A DNA stretch of 20,378 nt from NCBI GenBank assembly GCA_021784835.1, contig JAJYHI010000020.1, positions 1 through 20,378 on the forward strand, read 5' to 3'. The position numbers and the translations under genes are program-made. This document shows, in pieces, positions 1-7,884 of this stretch; the first letter of the stretch is position 1; the number at the start of each line of letters is the position of its first letter. The notes under the pieces are model-generated. The model was not told where the DNA came from. It saw nothing but the letters and a program-made list of their open reading frames with translations, and searched no databases. The DNA comes from a bacterium. GTDB taxonomy: Bacteria > SZUA-79 > Acidulodesulfobacterales > Acidulodesulfobacteraceae.

Positions 1-951
1 CCGTCTTATAACGGACAGGTAGTAGTTATGACTTATCCTATGATAGGCAATTACGGAATAAACGAGTTTGATTTTGAGTCCGACAAGGTGTGGATTTCCG
101 GCTTGGTAACAAAAAATTACGTTAATAACTATTCGCATTACGGCGCGGTTAAAAGTTTATCCGAATTTATAAATTCGTACGGTTATCCGGTTATATCGGG
201 AATAGATACGAGGCATTTGACTATTTCTATAAGAGACGGAGGGCAGTCGAACTTATATATAGCTCCAAAAGAAGCAGGTATCGATTATATTAAAAAGAAA
301 TTAAGTTCTTTACCTAAAATGGAGGGTTTAAATTTAGTCTCAAGGGTTTCATGCAAAAAAGCTTACGAAAATAAAACGGACTTCCCTGAATTCAGGGTCA
401 CGGTTATCGATTACGGAGTTAAACTTAATACTATTAGATGTTTAAACAATATAAAGGCTGACGTTACCGTCGTACCCCACAATTTTTCTAAAAAAGAAAT
501 ATTAAATACCGAGCCTGACGGAATTCTTCTGTCGAACGGTCCCGGCGATCCGCAGACTATGTCTGAAGAAGCTGAAACTATTAAGGGTTTGCTGGGCGAA
601 AAGCCTATTTTTGGAATATGCCTCGGACATCAGCTTTTATCTAGGTCTTTAGGTTTTAAAACTTATAAATTAAAATTTGGACATCACGGAATAAATCAGC
701 CCGTTAAAAATTTAAAAAACGGCAAGGTAGAAATTACTTCCCAGAATCACGGTTTTTGCGTAGATTTTCAAGGTAAATCAGCCGATAAGAATACCGTTTT
801 GACGCATATAAATTTGAACGACAATACCGTCGAAGGCATTAAGAACGAAAAATTAAAGGCGTTTTCCGTTCAATATCATCCGGAAAGTTCTCCCGGACCG
901 AGAGATTCGCGGTATCTGTTTTCCGAATTTAAAGCGATATGTTTAAAATAA
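1..951 (+). CDS. carA: Carbamoyl-phosphate synthase small subunit (glutaminase), 5' truncated by window edge
   Basis: Hydrolyses glutamine and passes ammonia to CarB for carbamoyl phosphate synthesis, feeding arginine and pyrimidine pathways in the cytoplasm. The frame is open from base 1 (PSYNGQVVVMTYP), matching an internal CarA segment, so the ATG at 28 is not the start. Roughly 50-60 N-terminal residues are missing; 316 are visible. The class I glutamine amidotransferase domain is intact: the nucleophile elbow GICLGHQ puts the catalytic Cys at visible residue 207, and QYHPESSPGP gives the His293/Glu295 pair. SQNHGF and GIDTRHLT are further CarA signatures. The stop overlaps the next gene by 13 bp, which suggests translational coupling. 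Identity is secure. Confidence 0.96.
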   Translation, partial: PSYNGQVVVMTYPMIGNYGINEFDFESDKVWISGLVTKNYVNNYSHYGAVKSLSEFINSYGYPVISGIDTRHLTISIRDGGQSNLYIAPKEAGIDYIKKKLSSLPKMEGLNLVSRVSCKKAYENKTDFPEFRVTVIDYGVKLNTIRCLNNIKADVTVVPHNFSKKEILNTEPDGILLSNGPGDPQTMSEEAETIKGLLGEKPIFGICLGHQLLSRSLGFKTYKLKFGHHGINQPVKNLKNGKVEITSQNHGFCVDFQGKSADKNTVLTHINLNDNTVEGIKNEKLKAFSVQYHPESSPGPRDSRYLFSEFKAICLK

Positions 952-1922
952 AAGATAATTTTAATTCGTTTAAGCCTTCGTTTTTTAATATTTCTAACGC
1001 AGATTTTGTAGCAAAAATCGATGCGCTTTACGATTTAGCCGAAAATTGCCGATTATGTCCGAGACGATGCGGGGCAAAAAGATTAAAAGGCGAAAAAGGT
1101 TTGTGCGGCGGGGAAGATAAACTTAAAATAGCAAGCATAAATCTTCATTTTGGAGAAGAACCGCCTATATCCGGAAAAACCGGTTCCGGTACGGTGTTTT
1201 TTAGCGGTTGTCCGTTAAAATGCAAATTTTGCCAGAATTATCCTATAAGCAGATACGGCGTAGGAGCATATTGCGATACGGCTGAATTTGCGGAAAAAAT
1301 GGTTAAGCTGCAGGAAAAAGGGGCTAGCAATATTAATCTCGTAACGTCTGCCCATTATATGCCTTTTGTCGCCGAATCTATTTTTTTGGCCAGAAAAATC
1401 GGGCTTAAGATACCGATAGTTTATAATAGTTCGGGTTATGAAGACGAAAGATTGTTAGATTTGCTGGATAATTTAATAGATATATATCTTCCGGACATTA
1501 AGTATTCCGATGACAGATATGCTTTAAAATACTCAGGCATATCTAATTACGTAGAAGTAAACAGAAGGGCTTTAAAAATAATGTATGAACAGGTTAAAGA
1601 GCTAAGAATAAATAAAAAAAACGGTATTGCGACGTCGGGACTTCTCGTAAGGCATCTTGTTTTGCCGAATGGGATAAGCGGTTACGAGGATTCTTTTAAA
1701 TTTATAGCCGAAAAGCTTGGTATAGATGTTCCCGTAAGTATTATGAGCCAGTATTTTCCGGCTTATAAAGCCAAGTACGACGATACTATATCGATGCCGA
1801 TTACTAGCGAGGAATATTCGGCTGCGGTCGAATCGTTAATCGGCAATAATTTAACGGGCTTTTTTCAAAACGATAAATTTTTCGACGAAGATTTAGCCGA
1901 CTTAAGTCATTGCGAGCGATAG
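939..1922 (+). CDS. PflX-like radical SAM protein (pyruvate formate-lyase activase homologue)
   Basis: Predicted 327-residue radical SAM iron-sulfur protein of the PflX/COG1313 type, whose substrate is not established. An N-terminal cysteine cluster (C37, C40, C44, C56 in CRLCPRRCG...GLCGG) precedes the radical SAM motif CxxxCxxC at C91/C95/C98 (SGCPLKCKFCQNY). The family phrase LHFGEEPPISG before it is well preserved. The ATG at 939 overlaps the carA stop, so it is probably cotranscribed with carA, and it separates carA from carB. The last residues (SHCER) are encoded inside a TCATTGCGAGCGA-type intergenic repeat, so the natural C-terminus was probably overwritten or extended by it. Family assignment is firm; function is unknown. 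Confidence 0.88.
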   Translation: MFKIKDNFNSFKPSFFNISNADFVAKIDALYDLAENCRLCPRRCGAKRLKGEKGLCGGEDKLKIASINLHFGEEPPISGKTGSGTVFFSGCPLKCKFCQNYPISRYGVGAYCDTAEFAEKMVKLQEKGASNINLVTSAHYMPFVAESIFLARKIGLKIPIVYNSSGYEDERLLDLLDNLIDIYLPDIKYSDDRYALKYSGISNYVEVNRRALKIMYEQVKELRINKKNGIATSGLLVRHLVLPNGISGYEDSFKFIAEKLGIDVPVSIMSQYFPAYKAKYDDTISMPITSEEYSAAVESLIGNNLTGFFQNDKFFDEDLADLSHCER

Positions 1923-1958
1923 CGTACGGAGTTTAATAAAGTTCAATAATCTCGCATT
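1906..1958. repeat. Degraded TCATTGCGAGCG-type intergenic repeat
   Basis: The segment GTCATTGCGAGCGATAGCG followed about 30 bp later by AATCTCGCATT resembles the widespread short palindromic intergenic repeats that begin TCATTGCGAG and end CAATCTCG. TGCGAG (1911-1916) pairs with CTCGCA (1951-1956). It covers the stop codon and last codons of the radical SAM gene. The copy is degenerate, and family membership is judged by eye. Confidence 0.45.
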
Positions 1959-2050
1959 AAAAGTAAGCGGCCATTCGATCAATAAATAATAGATTAAATA
2001 TAAAAATATATAAATATTAACTATATAATAAAACTTAAAAAAATAATCAC

Positions 2051-5000
2051 ATGCCTAAAAGAACGGATATTAAAAGAATTCTAATAATAGGTTCGGGACC
2101 CATTGTAATAGGACAGGCCGCCGAGTTTGACTATTCCGGTACGCAGGGAGCTAAAGCTCTTACCGAGGAGGGATACGAAGTAATATTGGTAAATTCAAAT
2201 CCTGCAACCATAATGACCGATCCCGACAACGCATATAAAACTTATATAGAGCCGCTAACTAAGGATTTTGTCGAAAAAATTATCGAAAAAGAAAGACCTG
2301 ACAGTATATTGCCCACGCTTGGAGGGCAGACCGCGCTCAATTTAACTCTGGAACTTTTTGATGCGGGAGTCGTACAAAAATACGGGTTAAATATCCTGGG
2401 CGCTAACATAGATGCTATAAAAAAAGCGGAAGACAGGGAATATTTTAAGAAAAGCATGGAAAAAATCGGGGTGCCTGTTTTACAGGGCGGTTTCGCCAGG
2501 AATATGGACGAAGCGTATGAAGTTCAAAAAACTATAGGGTTTCCCGTAATTATAAGGCCTTCTTTTACTCTCGGCGGAAGCGGCGGCGGAATAGCTTATA
2601 ACATATATGAGTTTGGGGAAATAGCCGCAAACGGTTTGAATTTAAGTCCGATAAGCGAAATATTGATAGAAAAATCCGCAATAGGATTTAAGGAAGTAGA
2701 GCTTGAAGTGATGACCGATAAAAATAAGAATACCATTATAATATGCTCTATAGAAAATCTTGACCCTATGGGAATTCATACCGGCGATTCCATAACTATC
2801 GCTCCGGTTCAAACTTTAAGCGACGGAGATCTTCAGAAAATCAGGGATTATTCTATAAAGATAATGAGCGAAATAGGCGTAGAAACCGGCGGATCAAATA
2901 TTCAGTTTGCCTTAGACCCAGATTCCGAAAACGTTTACGTCATAGAAATGAATCCAAGGGTATCGAGAAGCTCAAGTCTTGCCTCTAAAGCCACAGGTTT
3001 TGCGATTGCAAAAATTGCGGCAAAACTTGCAGTCGGATATACTTTAGACGAAATTACCAACGATATAACTAAAAAAACGCTTGCATGTTTTGAACCTTCT
3101 ATAGACTATGTAGTAACTAAAATACCTCGTTTTACTTTTGAAAAATTTCCTCAAACCGACAGCACGCTGACTACTCATATGAAATCCGTAGGCGAAGTAA
3201 TGGCCATAGGAAGAACCTTTGCCGAATCCCTGCAAAAAGCGGCAAGGTCTTTAGAAAACGGATATTACGGCATAGAATCGCTTTACGGCTTAGATCTTTC
3301 TTACGATTTAATAAACGAAAAACAGGATATGGAAGTCGTTAAAGAAGAAATTAAATTGTTAATAAAAAATAACGATTTTCGAAGACTTTTTTTGATAGCG
3401 GACGCGTTAAGGGCAGGATTTTCGGCTAAAGAAATTAATGAATTTTCTAAAATAGATATGTGGTTCCTTGCCCAGATTGAATCAATAATAGAACATGAAA
3501 GAAAGCTGTTTTTTGCCGAAGAGCCTTTAAAAAATATTGACCTTATTAAAGAATCTAAAGAGATGGGTTTTTCAAACAGGATTATAGCTAAATTAATTGC
3601 AAGAAAAAAAGACGGAAAACATATTTTACCGGAAGAATATTTAAAAAAAGACCTCCAGGCTGTTTCAATTATCGAAGAAACCAAAAATGCGGTTTATGGA
3701 GCTTTAAAAGATGCGGGCATAAAAAGAGTCTTTAAAAAGGTCGATACATGCGCTGCTGAATTTGAAGCCGCTACGCCTTATATGTATTCTTCATTTGATA
3801 AGTTTAATGAGGTAGAGCCGATTGATAACGAAAAGGTCGTTATCTTGGGAAGCGGTCCTAACAGAATAGGACAGGGCATAGAATTCGACTATTGTTGCGT
3901 TCACTGCTCTCTCGCGCTAAAGGAGAAAAAAATTTCCTCTATAATGCTGAACTGCAATCCGGAAACTGTTTCCACCGATTACGATACTTCTTCGAGGCTA
4001 TATTTCGAGCCTTTAACTTTTGAAGATGCCGAAGCTGTATGCGATGCCGAAAACAATCCTCCTGTTATACTTCAATTCGGAGGACAGACGCCCCTTAAAT
4101 TAGCAAAGAAATTTGATTCCCAAGGCATAAAAATTCTTGGGACGCCTTATAAATATATAGACATAGCGGAAGATAGGGAAAAATTTAAAAATATAATAAA
4201 TAAATTAAATTTATTACAGCCTGAAAGTTCTATGGCATTCAGCGGCGAAGAAATATTCGACAAAGCAATATCTATCGGTTTTCCGGTTCTCCTGAGGCCT
4301 TCTTACGTTCTTGGCGGAAGAGCGATGGAGGTTATTTACGGAGAGGAAGGGCTTTCGGAATATATAAAAAAGATATTTAAGCAGGATATTTCTTTTCCGA
4401 TACTTATAGACAAATTTTTAGAAGATGCCATAGAAATAGACGTAGATGCTTTAAGCGACGGAGAATCGGTTTATATAGCGGGAATAATGGAACACATTGA
4501 AGAGGCGGGAGTTCATTCGGGAGACAGCGCATGTTCGCTTCCATCTTTTTCTTTAGATAATAAATCTATCGAAAAAATTAAAGATATTACCGAAACTATT
4601 TGCAGGGAATTTTACGTGAACGGGCTTATTAATATTCAATTTGCGGTAAAAAACGAAAAAATATACATTATAGAAGTAAATCCAAGGGCATCGAGAACGG
4701 TTCCGTTTATAGGCAAGGCTACCGGAGTACAGATAGCAAAATTAGCAACAAGAATTATGCTCGGAGAAAAACTTAAAAGTTTTAATCTAGGCAGGTCTTT
4801 CGATATTAATTATTACTGCGTAAAGGAAGCCGTATTTCCTTTTTCTAAATTTTCCAACGTCGATCCTATGCTTGGCCCAGAAATGAGATCTACGGGAGAA
4901 GTTATGGGAATAGATTCAAGTTTCGGAATGGCTTATGCAAAGTCGCAGATAGCCGCCGGACAGAACCTGCCTCTTGCCGGAAACGTTCTTATAAGCGTAA

Positions 5001-5377
5001 AAGACGAAGACAAAAAATATTTAAAAGAACTGGGCATATCTTTAACCGAAGCGGGACTTAATATACTTGCGACGAAAGGAACATCCGAATATTTAGAAGG
5101 AGTAGGCATTAAAAACGTAAAAATAAACAAAGTGAAAGAAGGGCGCCCCCATATCATAGACGCGCTTAAAAATAAGGAAATATCAATGATAATTAATACG
5201 CCGCGGGGGCAAAAATCTTTGGAAGATTCTTATGTTATAAGAAGAAGCGCAATAGAGTTTTCCCTGCCGTATTATACGACTATACGCGGGGCGGAAGCTG
5301 CGTGCATGGCTATTAAAGCTCTTAAGGAAAATAATATCTCCGTTAAAGCTTTACAGGATTATTATAAAGGTATATAA
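2051..5377 (+). CDS. carB: Carbamoyl-phosphate synthase large subunit
   Basis: Makes carbamoyl phosphate from bicarbonate, CarA-derived ammonia and two ATP. At 1108 residues it is slightly longer than the usual 1070 or so. Both duplicated halves are complete: the N-terminal half has [19 protein letters not shown] and an ATP-grasp with [12 protein letters not shown] starting at R169; the second half has [15 protein letters not shown] from G600 and RPSYVLGGR from R749. The C-terminal MGS-like allosteric domain carries INTPRG near residue 1050. The start [17 protein letters not shown] matches the family, but no SD sequence precedes it (AT-rich, A-rich leader). It follows the PflX-like gene after a 128-bp gap and is followed 25 bp later by the greA ribosome binding site. 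Confidence 0.97.
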   Translation: MPKRTDIKRILIIGSGPIVIGQAAEFDYSGTQGAKALTEEGYEVILVNSNPATIMTDPDNAYKTYIEPLTKDFVEKIIEKERPDSILPTLGGQTALNLTLELFDAGVVQKYGLNILGANIDAIKKAEDREYFKKSMEKIGVPVLQGGFARNMDEAYEVQKTIGFPVIIRPSFTLGGSGGGIAYNIYEFGEIAANGLNLSPISEILIEKSAIGFKEVELEVMTDKNKNTIIICSIENLDPMGIHTGDSITIAPVQTLSDGDLQKIRDYSIKIMSEIGVETGGSNIQFALDPDSENVYVIEMNPRVSRSSSLASKATGFAIAKIAAKLAVGYTLDEITNDITKKTLACFEPSIDYVVTKIPRFTFEKFPQTDSTLTTHMKSVGEVMAIGRTFAESLQKAARSLENGYYGIESLYGLDLSYDLINEKQDMEVVKEEIKLLIKNNDFRRLFLIADALRAGFSAKEINEFSKIDMWFLAQIESIIEHERKLFFAEEPLKNIDLIKESKEMGFSNRIIAKLIARKKDGKHILPEEYLKKDLQAVSIIEETKNAVYGALKDAGIKRVFKKVDTCAAEFEAATPYMYSSFDKFNEVEPIDNEKVVILGSGPNRIGQGIEFDYCCVHCSLALKEKKISSIMLNCNPETVSTDYDTSSRLYFEPLTFEDAEAVCDAENNPPVILQFGGQTPLKLAKKFDSQGIKILGTPYKYIDIAEDREKFKNIINKLNLLQPESSMAFSGEEIFDKAISIGFPVLLRPSYVLGGRAMEVIYGEEGLSEYIKKIFKQDISFPILIDKFLEDAIEIDVDALSDGESVYIAGIMEHIEEAGVHSGDSACSLPSFSLDNKSIEKIKDITETICREFYVNGLINIQFAVKNEKIYIIEVNPRASRTVPFIGKATGVQIAKLATRIMLGEKLKSFNLGRSFDINYYCVKEAVFPFSKFSNVDPMLGPEMRSTGEVMGIDSSFGMAYAKSQIAAGQNLPLAGNVLISVKDEDKKYLKELGISLTEAGLNILATKGTSEYLEGVGIKNVKINKVKEGRPHIIDALKNKEISMIINTPRGQKSLEDSYVIRRSAIEFSLPYYTTIRGAEAACMAIKALKENNISVKALQDYYKGI

Positions 5378-5398
5378 ATAAATATTACAATTTATCCG

Positions 5399-5411
5399 GG
5401 AGGTGATAATT
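5399..5411 (+). promoter_or_regulatory. Strong SD that fixes the TTG start of greA
   Basis: GGAGGTGAT at 5399-5407 is a near-perfect SD. It covers the upstream in-frame GTG at 5403, so that GTG cannot be the start. TTG at 5412 lies 8 nt after the GGAGG core and gives the normal GreA N-terminus (MATNEKAFYITKEG). Confidence 0.8.
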
Positions 5412-5897
5412 TTGGCAACCAACGAAAAAGCTTTTTATATAACTAAAGAGGGGCATGAAAATTTAGTTAAAGAGCTGAAAAGACTCAAATCCGTAGAAAG
5501 ACCGGCAAATATAAAAGCTATAGAAGAGGCAAGGGCGCACGGGGATCTTTCCGAAAATGCCGAATACCAGTATGCAAAGGACAAACAGGGTTTTATAAAC
5601 GGCAAGATTATGGAGATTGAAGACCAGATTGCAAGGGCGCAGATTATAGACGTATCTAAAATATGCGAAGAAAAGATAGTGTTCGGCGCTACCGTTACCT
5701 TGCTTGACCTAAATACCGACAAAGAGGTATCTTATAAGATAGTGGGGGATGCCGAGTCCAATATTAAAGAAGGCAAGATTTCTATCAGCTCGCCTATAGC
5801 TAAGGCTTTAATAGGCAAATGTATCGGCGACGAAGCTAAAATTAACGTTCCAAACGGCGTTAAAGAGTTTGAAATAATTGACATTAAATACATATAG
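5412..5897 (+). CDS. greA: Transcription elongation factor GreA
   Basis: Rescues backtracked RNA polymerase by stimulating cleavage of the nascent RNA 3' end through the secondary channel. The protein is 161 residues, the standard length. The N-terminal coiled coil spans about residues 10-75, with the conserved tip region ARAHGDLSENAEYQYAKDKQ carrying the acidic residues that hold the catalytic Mg. The C-terminal FKBP-like domain ends in the usual ISSPIAKALIGKCIGDEA region. Translation starts at a TTG behind an excellent SD, so initiation may be tuned by the poor start codon. It sits close behind carB and is probably on the same transcript. Confidence 0.95.
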   Translation: MATNEKAFYITKEGHENLVKELKRLKSVERPANIKAIEEARAHGDLSENAEYQYAKDKQGFINGKIMEIEDQIARAQIIDVSKICEEKIVFGATVTLLDLNTDKEVSYKIVGDAESNIKEGKISISSPIAKALIGKCIGDEAKINVPNGVKEFEIIDIKYI

Positions 5898-5984
5898 ATG
5901 TATAATATTTATAGAATAAGCTTTATATCGCCGCATTTTAAGCATGCCGGTTAAAGCGAAAAAAAATAAATAAAGGGAGGATAT

Positions 5985-6215
5985 ATGGCATTAGATAAAG
6001 CTGAAGTATCAAAGGTAATAGACGAAATAAGGCCTTCACTGCAGTATGACGGAGGAGATGTTGAGTTGGTTAATATACATGACGACGGAACCGTCGATGT
6101 AAGACTTAAAGGAGCATGCGCTCACTGCATGGGATCTATAATGACCTTAAAAGGTGGAATTGAACGCCTTCTTAAGGAACGCATTCCGGAAGTTAAAGAA
6201 GTTAATGCAGTTTAA
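5985..6215 (+). CDS. NifU C-terminal-domain Fe-S scaffold protein
   Basis: Stand-alone 76-residue NifU-type domain, expected to carry or deliver a [4Fe-4S] cluster between subunits. The signatures are LQYDGGDVELV near residues 19-29 and the cluster-binding CxxC (C45, C48) in GACAHCMGS, followed by TLKGGIERLLKERIPEV. The length is typical of single-domain Nfu proteins. A strong SD (GGGAGGAT) precedes the ATG. It lies 87 bp after greA and may be the last gene of the carA-greA block, ending at the large inverted repeat at 6222-6310. The radical SAM protein upstream is one possible client, but that is inference only. Confidence 0.93.
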   Translation: MALDKAEVSKVIDEIRPSLQYDGGDVELVNIHDDGTVDVRLKGACAHCMGSIMTLKGGIERLLKERIPEVKEVNAV

Positions 6216-6221
6216 ATATAG

Positions 6222-6310
6222 AAAAAAGGCGTCAGATTTTATTTTACGCATATGAAAAAAACAATTAACGATAAAATATGTTGCGTAAAATAAAATCTGA
6301 CGCCTTTTTT
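6222..6310. terminator. 29-bp perfect inverted repeat, likely bidirectional terminator
   Basis: Left arm 6222-6250 (AAAAAAGGCGTCAGATTTTA...ACGCA) and right arm 6282-6310 are exact reverse complements over 29 bp around a 31-nt loop. Each arm runs from an A6/T6 tract into a GGCGTCAG block, so both strands show a GC-containing stem followed by at least six T. It sits between the convergent NifU-like and alr genes, as expected for a shared terminator. The stem is far longer than a typical terminator; see findings. Confidence 0.8.
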
Positions 6311-6324
6311 ATTTTTTATCAATT

Positions 6325-7494
6325 TCAAACGTAAATTTTTTTGTTGGATTTACCAAAATTAAGGCATATCTCATAAGGAATAGTTTCGGATAGAGAGGCT
6401 ATTTCTTCTATTTTAATTTCGTTTAAACCATCTTTGCCCGTGATTATAACTTCATCGCCGGCTTTGATGTTTTTTATCTCGGAAACGTCTACTATCGTCA
6501 TATTCATCGTAACAATACCTATTATAGGCGCAAAACCGCCGTTTATTAAAAACCTTCCTTTGTTAGACAGCAGTCTGGGTATACCGTTGTCGTAACCTGC
6601 GGAAACTATTCCTATAGTCATATCGCGGTCAGCTCTGAACGTATTATTGTAGGATACGAAACTGCCTTTTTTAATATTTTTAATTTGTAAAATTTTAGAT
6701 TTTAAAGTCATTAACTGTTCAAGTTTAAATTCAGAGTCTGTTTCCTGATTATTTATACTGTTTTTATTATTATTTATGCCATATTTAGTTTCTTTATTCG
6801 GATTAAATCCGTAAAGTAAAATTCCCGGCCTGACCGCATTTGAGCAGTCGTCTAACAAACTGCCGTTTAAAATAGACGAACTGGCGCTTATGTGTATGTA
6901 TTGAGGGGTTATTTTATATTTTGCCATAACCGAAATTATTTTTTTAAAATTATTTATTTGATAATTAGTGTATTCTAAGTTGTTTCCATAAGATAAATGG
7001 CTGAACAAGCCTTCGAGGTTGAAATATTTCTTGTTGTCGCCAATAATGCGCGCAGCCTCTTCCGTCTCCGTTTCGACAAGTCCAAGCCTGCTCATTCCCG
7101 AATCGAATTTTAAATGCAAATTTAAAGTTTTATTTATTTTGGAAGATTTCATTTTATCTAATAATTCTTTTAGATAATCCAAGCTATATACTCCTATGCT
7201 TAAATTTAAAGCGCTTGCCGCTTCTAAATTTTCCAAATTAATTCCTTTCAGCATAAGAAGTTTTGCTGACGGTATTTTTTTTAAGATATTTTCGGCTTCT
7301 TCAATTTCTATAATTCCGAAAAAATCTATCCCGTTTTTGAAAAGCGATTCGGCTATCGGTAAAAGCCCGTGTCCGTATGCATTAGATTTGATTACGGCGA
7401 TAATCTTTTTGTCTTTTAAAGATGTTCTGTTTTTAATAAAGTTAAGATTATTTACGAGGTTATTAAGATTTATATATAAATAGGTATCTTCCAT
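6325..7494 (-). CDS. alr: Alanine racemase
   Basis: Pyridoxal-phosphate enzyme interconverting L- and D-alanine for peptidoglycan. It has 389 residues with an N-terminal TIM barrel carrying the PLP lysine K36 in VIKSNAYGHG, the pocket motif LKFDSGMSRLG (about 129-139), SSSI near 205-208, RPGILLYG (222-229), and the second catalytic base Y282 in SFVSYNNTF at the start of the C-terminal beta domain. An Asn/Lys-rich stretch at about 234-258 lengthens a linker where most homologues are short. No SD precedes the ATG; a good sigma70-like promoter ends 6 bp upstream of it, so the message is probably leaderless. It is convergent with the NifU-like gene and divergent from tldD. Confidence 0.96.
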   Translation of the reverse strand: MEDTYLYINLNNLVNNLNFIKNRTSLKDKKIIAVIKSNAYGHGLLPIAESLFKNGIDFFGIIEIEEAENILKKIPSAKLLMLKGINLENLEAASALNLSIGVYSLDYLKELLDKMKSSKINKTLNLHLKFDSGMSRLGLVETETEEAARIIGDNKKYFNLEGLFSHLSYGNNLEYTNYQINNFKKIISVMAKYKITPQYIHISASSSILNGSLLDDCSNAVRPGILLYGFNPNKETKYGINNNKNSINNQETDSEFKLEQLMTLKSKILQIKNIKKGSFVSYNNTFRADRDMTIGIVSAGYDNGIPRLLSNKGRFLINGGFAPIIGIVTMNMTIVDVSEIKNIKAGDEVIITGKDGLNEIKIEEIASLSETIPYEICLNFGKSNKKIYV

Positions 7495-7500
7495 AGATTT

Positions 7501-7529
7501 ATTTTAAGTAAAATTTTGCCTAAAGTCAA
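7501..7529 (-). promoter_or_regulatory. Sigma70-type promoter of alr, predicted leaderless start
   Basis: On the minus strand, TTGACT (7524-7529), a 17-bp spacer and TAAAAT (7501-7506) are followed by only 6 nt (AAATCT) and then the alr ATG. Initiation 7 nt past the -10 would place +1 on the A of ATG. This agrees with the missing SD. Confidence 0.6.
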
Positions 7530-7597
7530 TTTATACGTTATTCCCAAAATTGCCGATAGAAATTATTAAAAATATTGCAATGTTTTAATAACACTGG

Positions 7598-7666
7598 ATT
7601 CCCGCATCTTTTGCCTGCATCAAAGACATGCTTTGATAAACGCAGGCAAAAGATATGCGGGAATGA
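7598..7666. repeat. Long hairpin with TTCCCGC...GCGGGAA ends
   Basis: TTCCCGCATCTTTTGCCTGC (7599-7618) pairs with GCAGGCAAAAGATATGCGGGAA (7642-7663) with a 2-nt bulge. An inner perfect stem ATCAAAG/CTTTGAT (7619-7625, 7631-7637) closes a short ACATG loop. The GATTCCCGC...GCGGGAATGAC ends are those of common palindromic intergenic repeats. It forms the core of the MITE-like element. Confidence 0.75.
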
Positions 7667-7750
7667 CACCCGTTGGGTGCAAAGTTAAATATCCACAAAG
7701 TCATTCCTGCGTAAGCAGGTGCGGTTTAAAGCCGTCGGTATTTAGACGGC
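7667..7750. repeat. Three further small hairpins inside the element
   Basis: CACCC-GTT-GGGTG (7667-7679), CCTGC-GTAA-GCAGG (7706-7719) and GCCGTC-8 nt-GACGGC (7731-7750) follow the long hairpin in series. The second is preceded by AGTCATT, again typical of short intergenic repeats. A 65-codon open frame through this region is explained by the repeat, not by a gene. Confidence 0.65.
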
Positions 7751-7819
7751 TCATCCAGAAAAATAAATTTCTATCGGCAAATTTGCGTTATTTAAATGAC
7801 GCATGTTTTATGTTTTTCC

Positions 7820-7848
7820 TTGTCGAATAAGGTATTTTCTGCTATTAT
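7820..7848 (+). promoter_or_regulatory. Probable promoter of tldD
   Basis: TTGTCG (7820-7825), a 17-bp spacer and TATTAT (7843-7848) lie about 35 bp before the tldD start. The SD AGGGG ends at 7878, 6 nt before the ATG. Confidence 0.45.
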
Positions 7849-7884
7849 ATAAGTATAAAAATATAATATTATCAGGGGATAAAA

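Larger units (their letters stand above)
7543..7785. mobile_element. MITE-like element with 20-bp terminal inverted repeats
   Basis: Terminal repeats CAAAATTGCCGATAGAAATT (7545-7564) and AATTTCTATCGGCAAATTTG (7766-7785) are reverse complements in 19 of 20 positions. CGTTATT occurs just outside both ends (7536-7542 and 7786-7792) as a candidate target duplication, with two extra C on the left. The interior has four nested or serial hairpins and no credible gene. It lies between the divergent alr and tldD promoters. No transposase is present, so mobility would need one elsewhere. Confidence 0.6.

Noticed and set aside
3301..3684. 127-codon antisense open frame within carB
   Set aside because: Shadow of the carB coding frame; no ribosome site and no recognisable protein features.
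7633..7830. 65-codon open frame inside the alr-tldD gap
   Set aside because: It lies almost wholly within the hairpin-rich MITE-like repeat, reads like repeat-derived peptide (AGMT...LKPSVFRRLI) and has no ribosome site.
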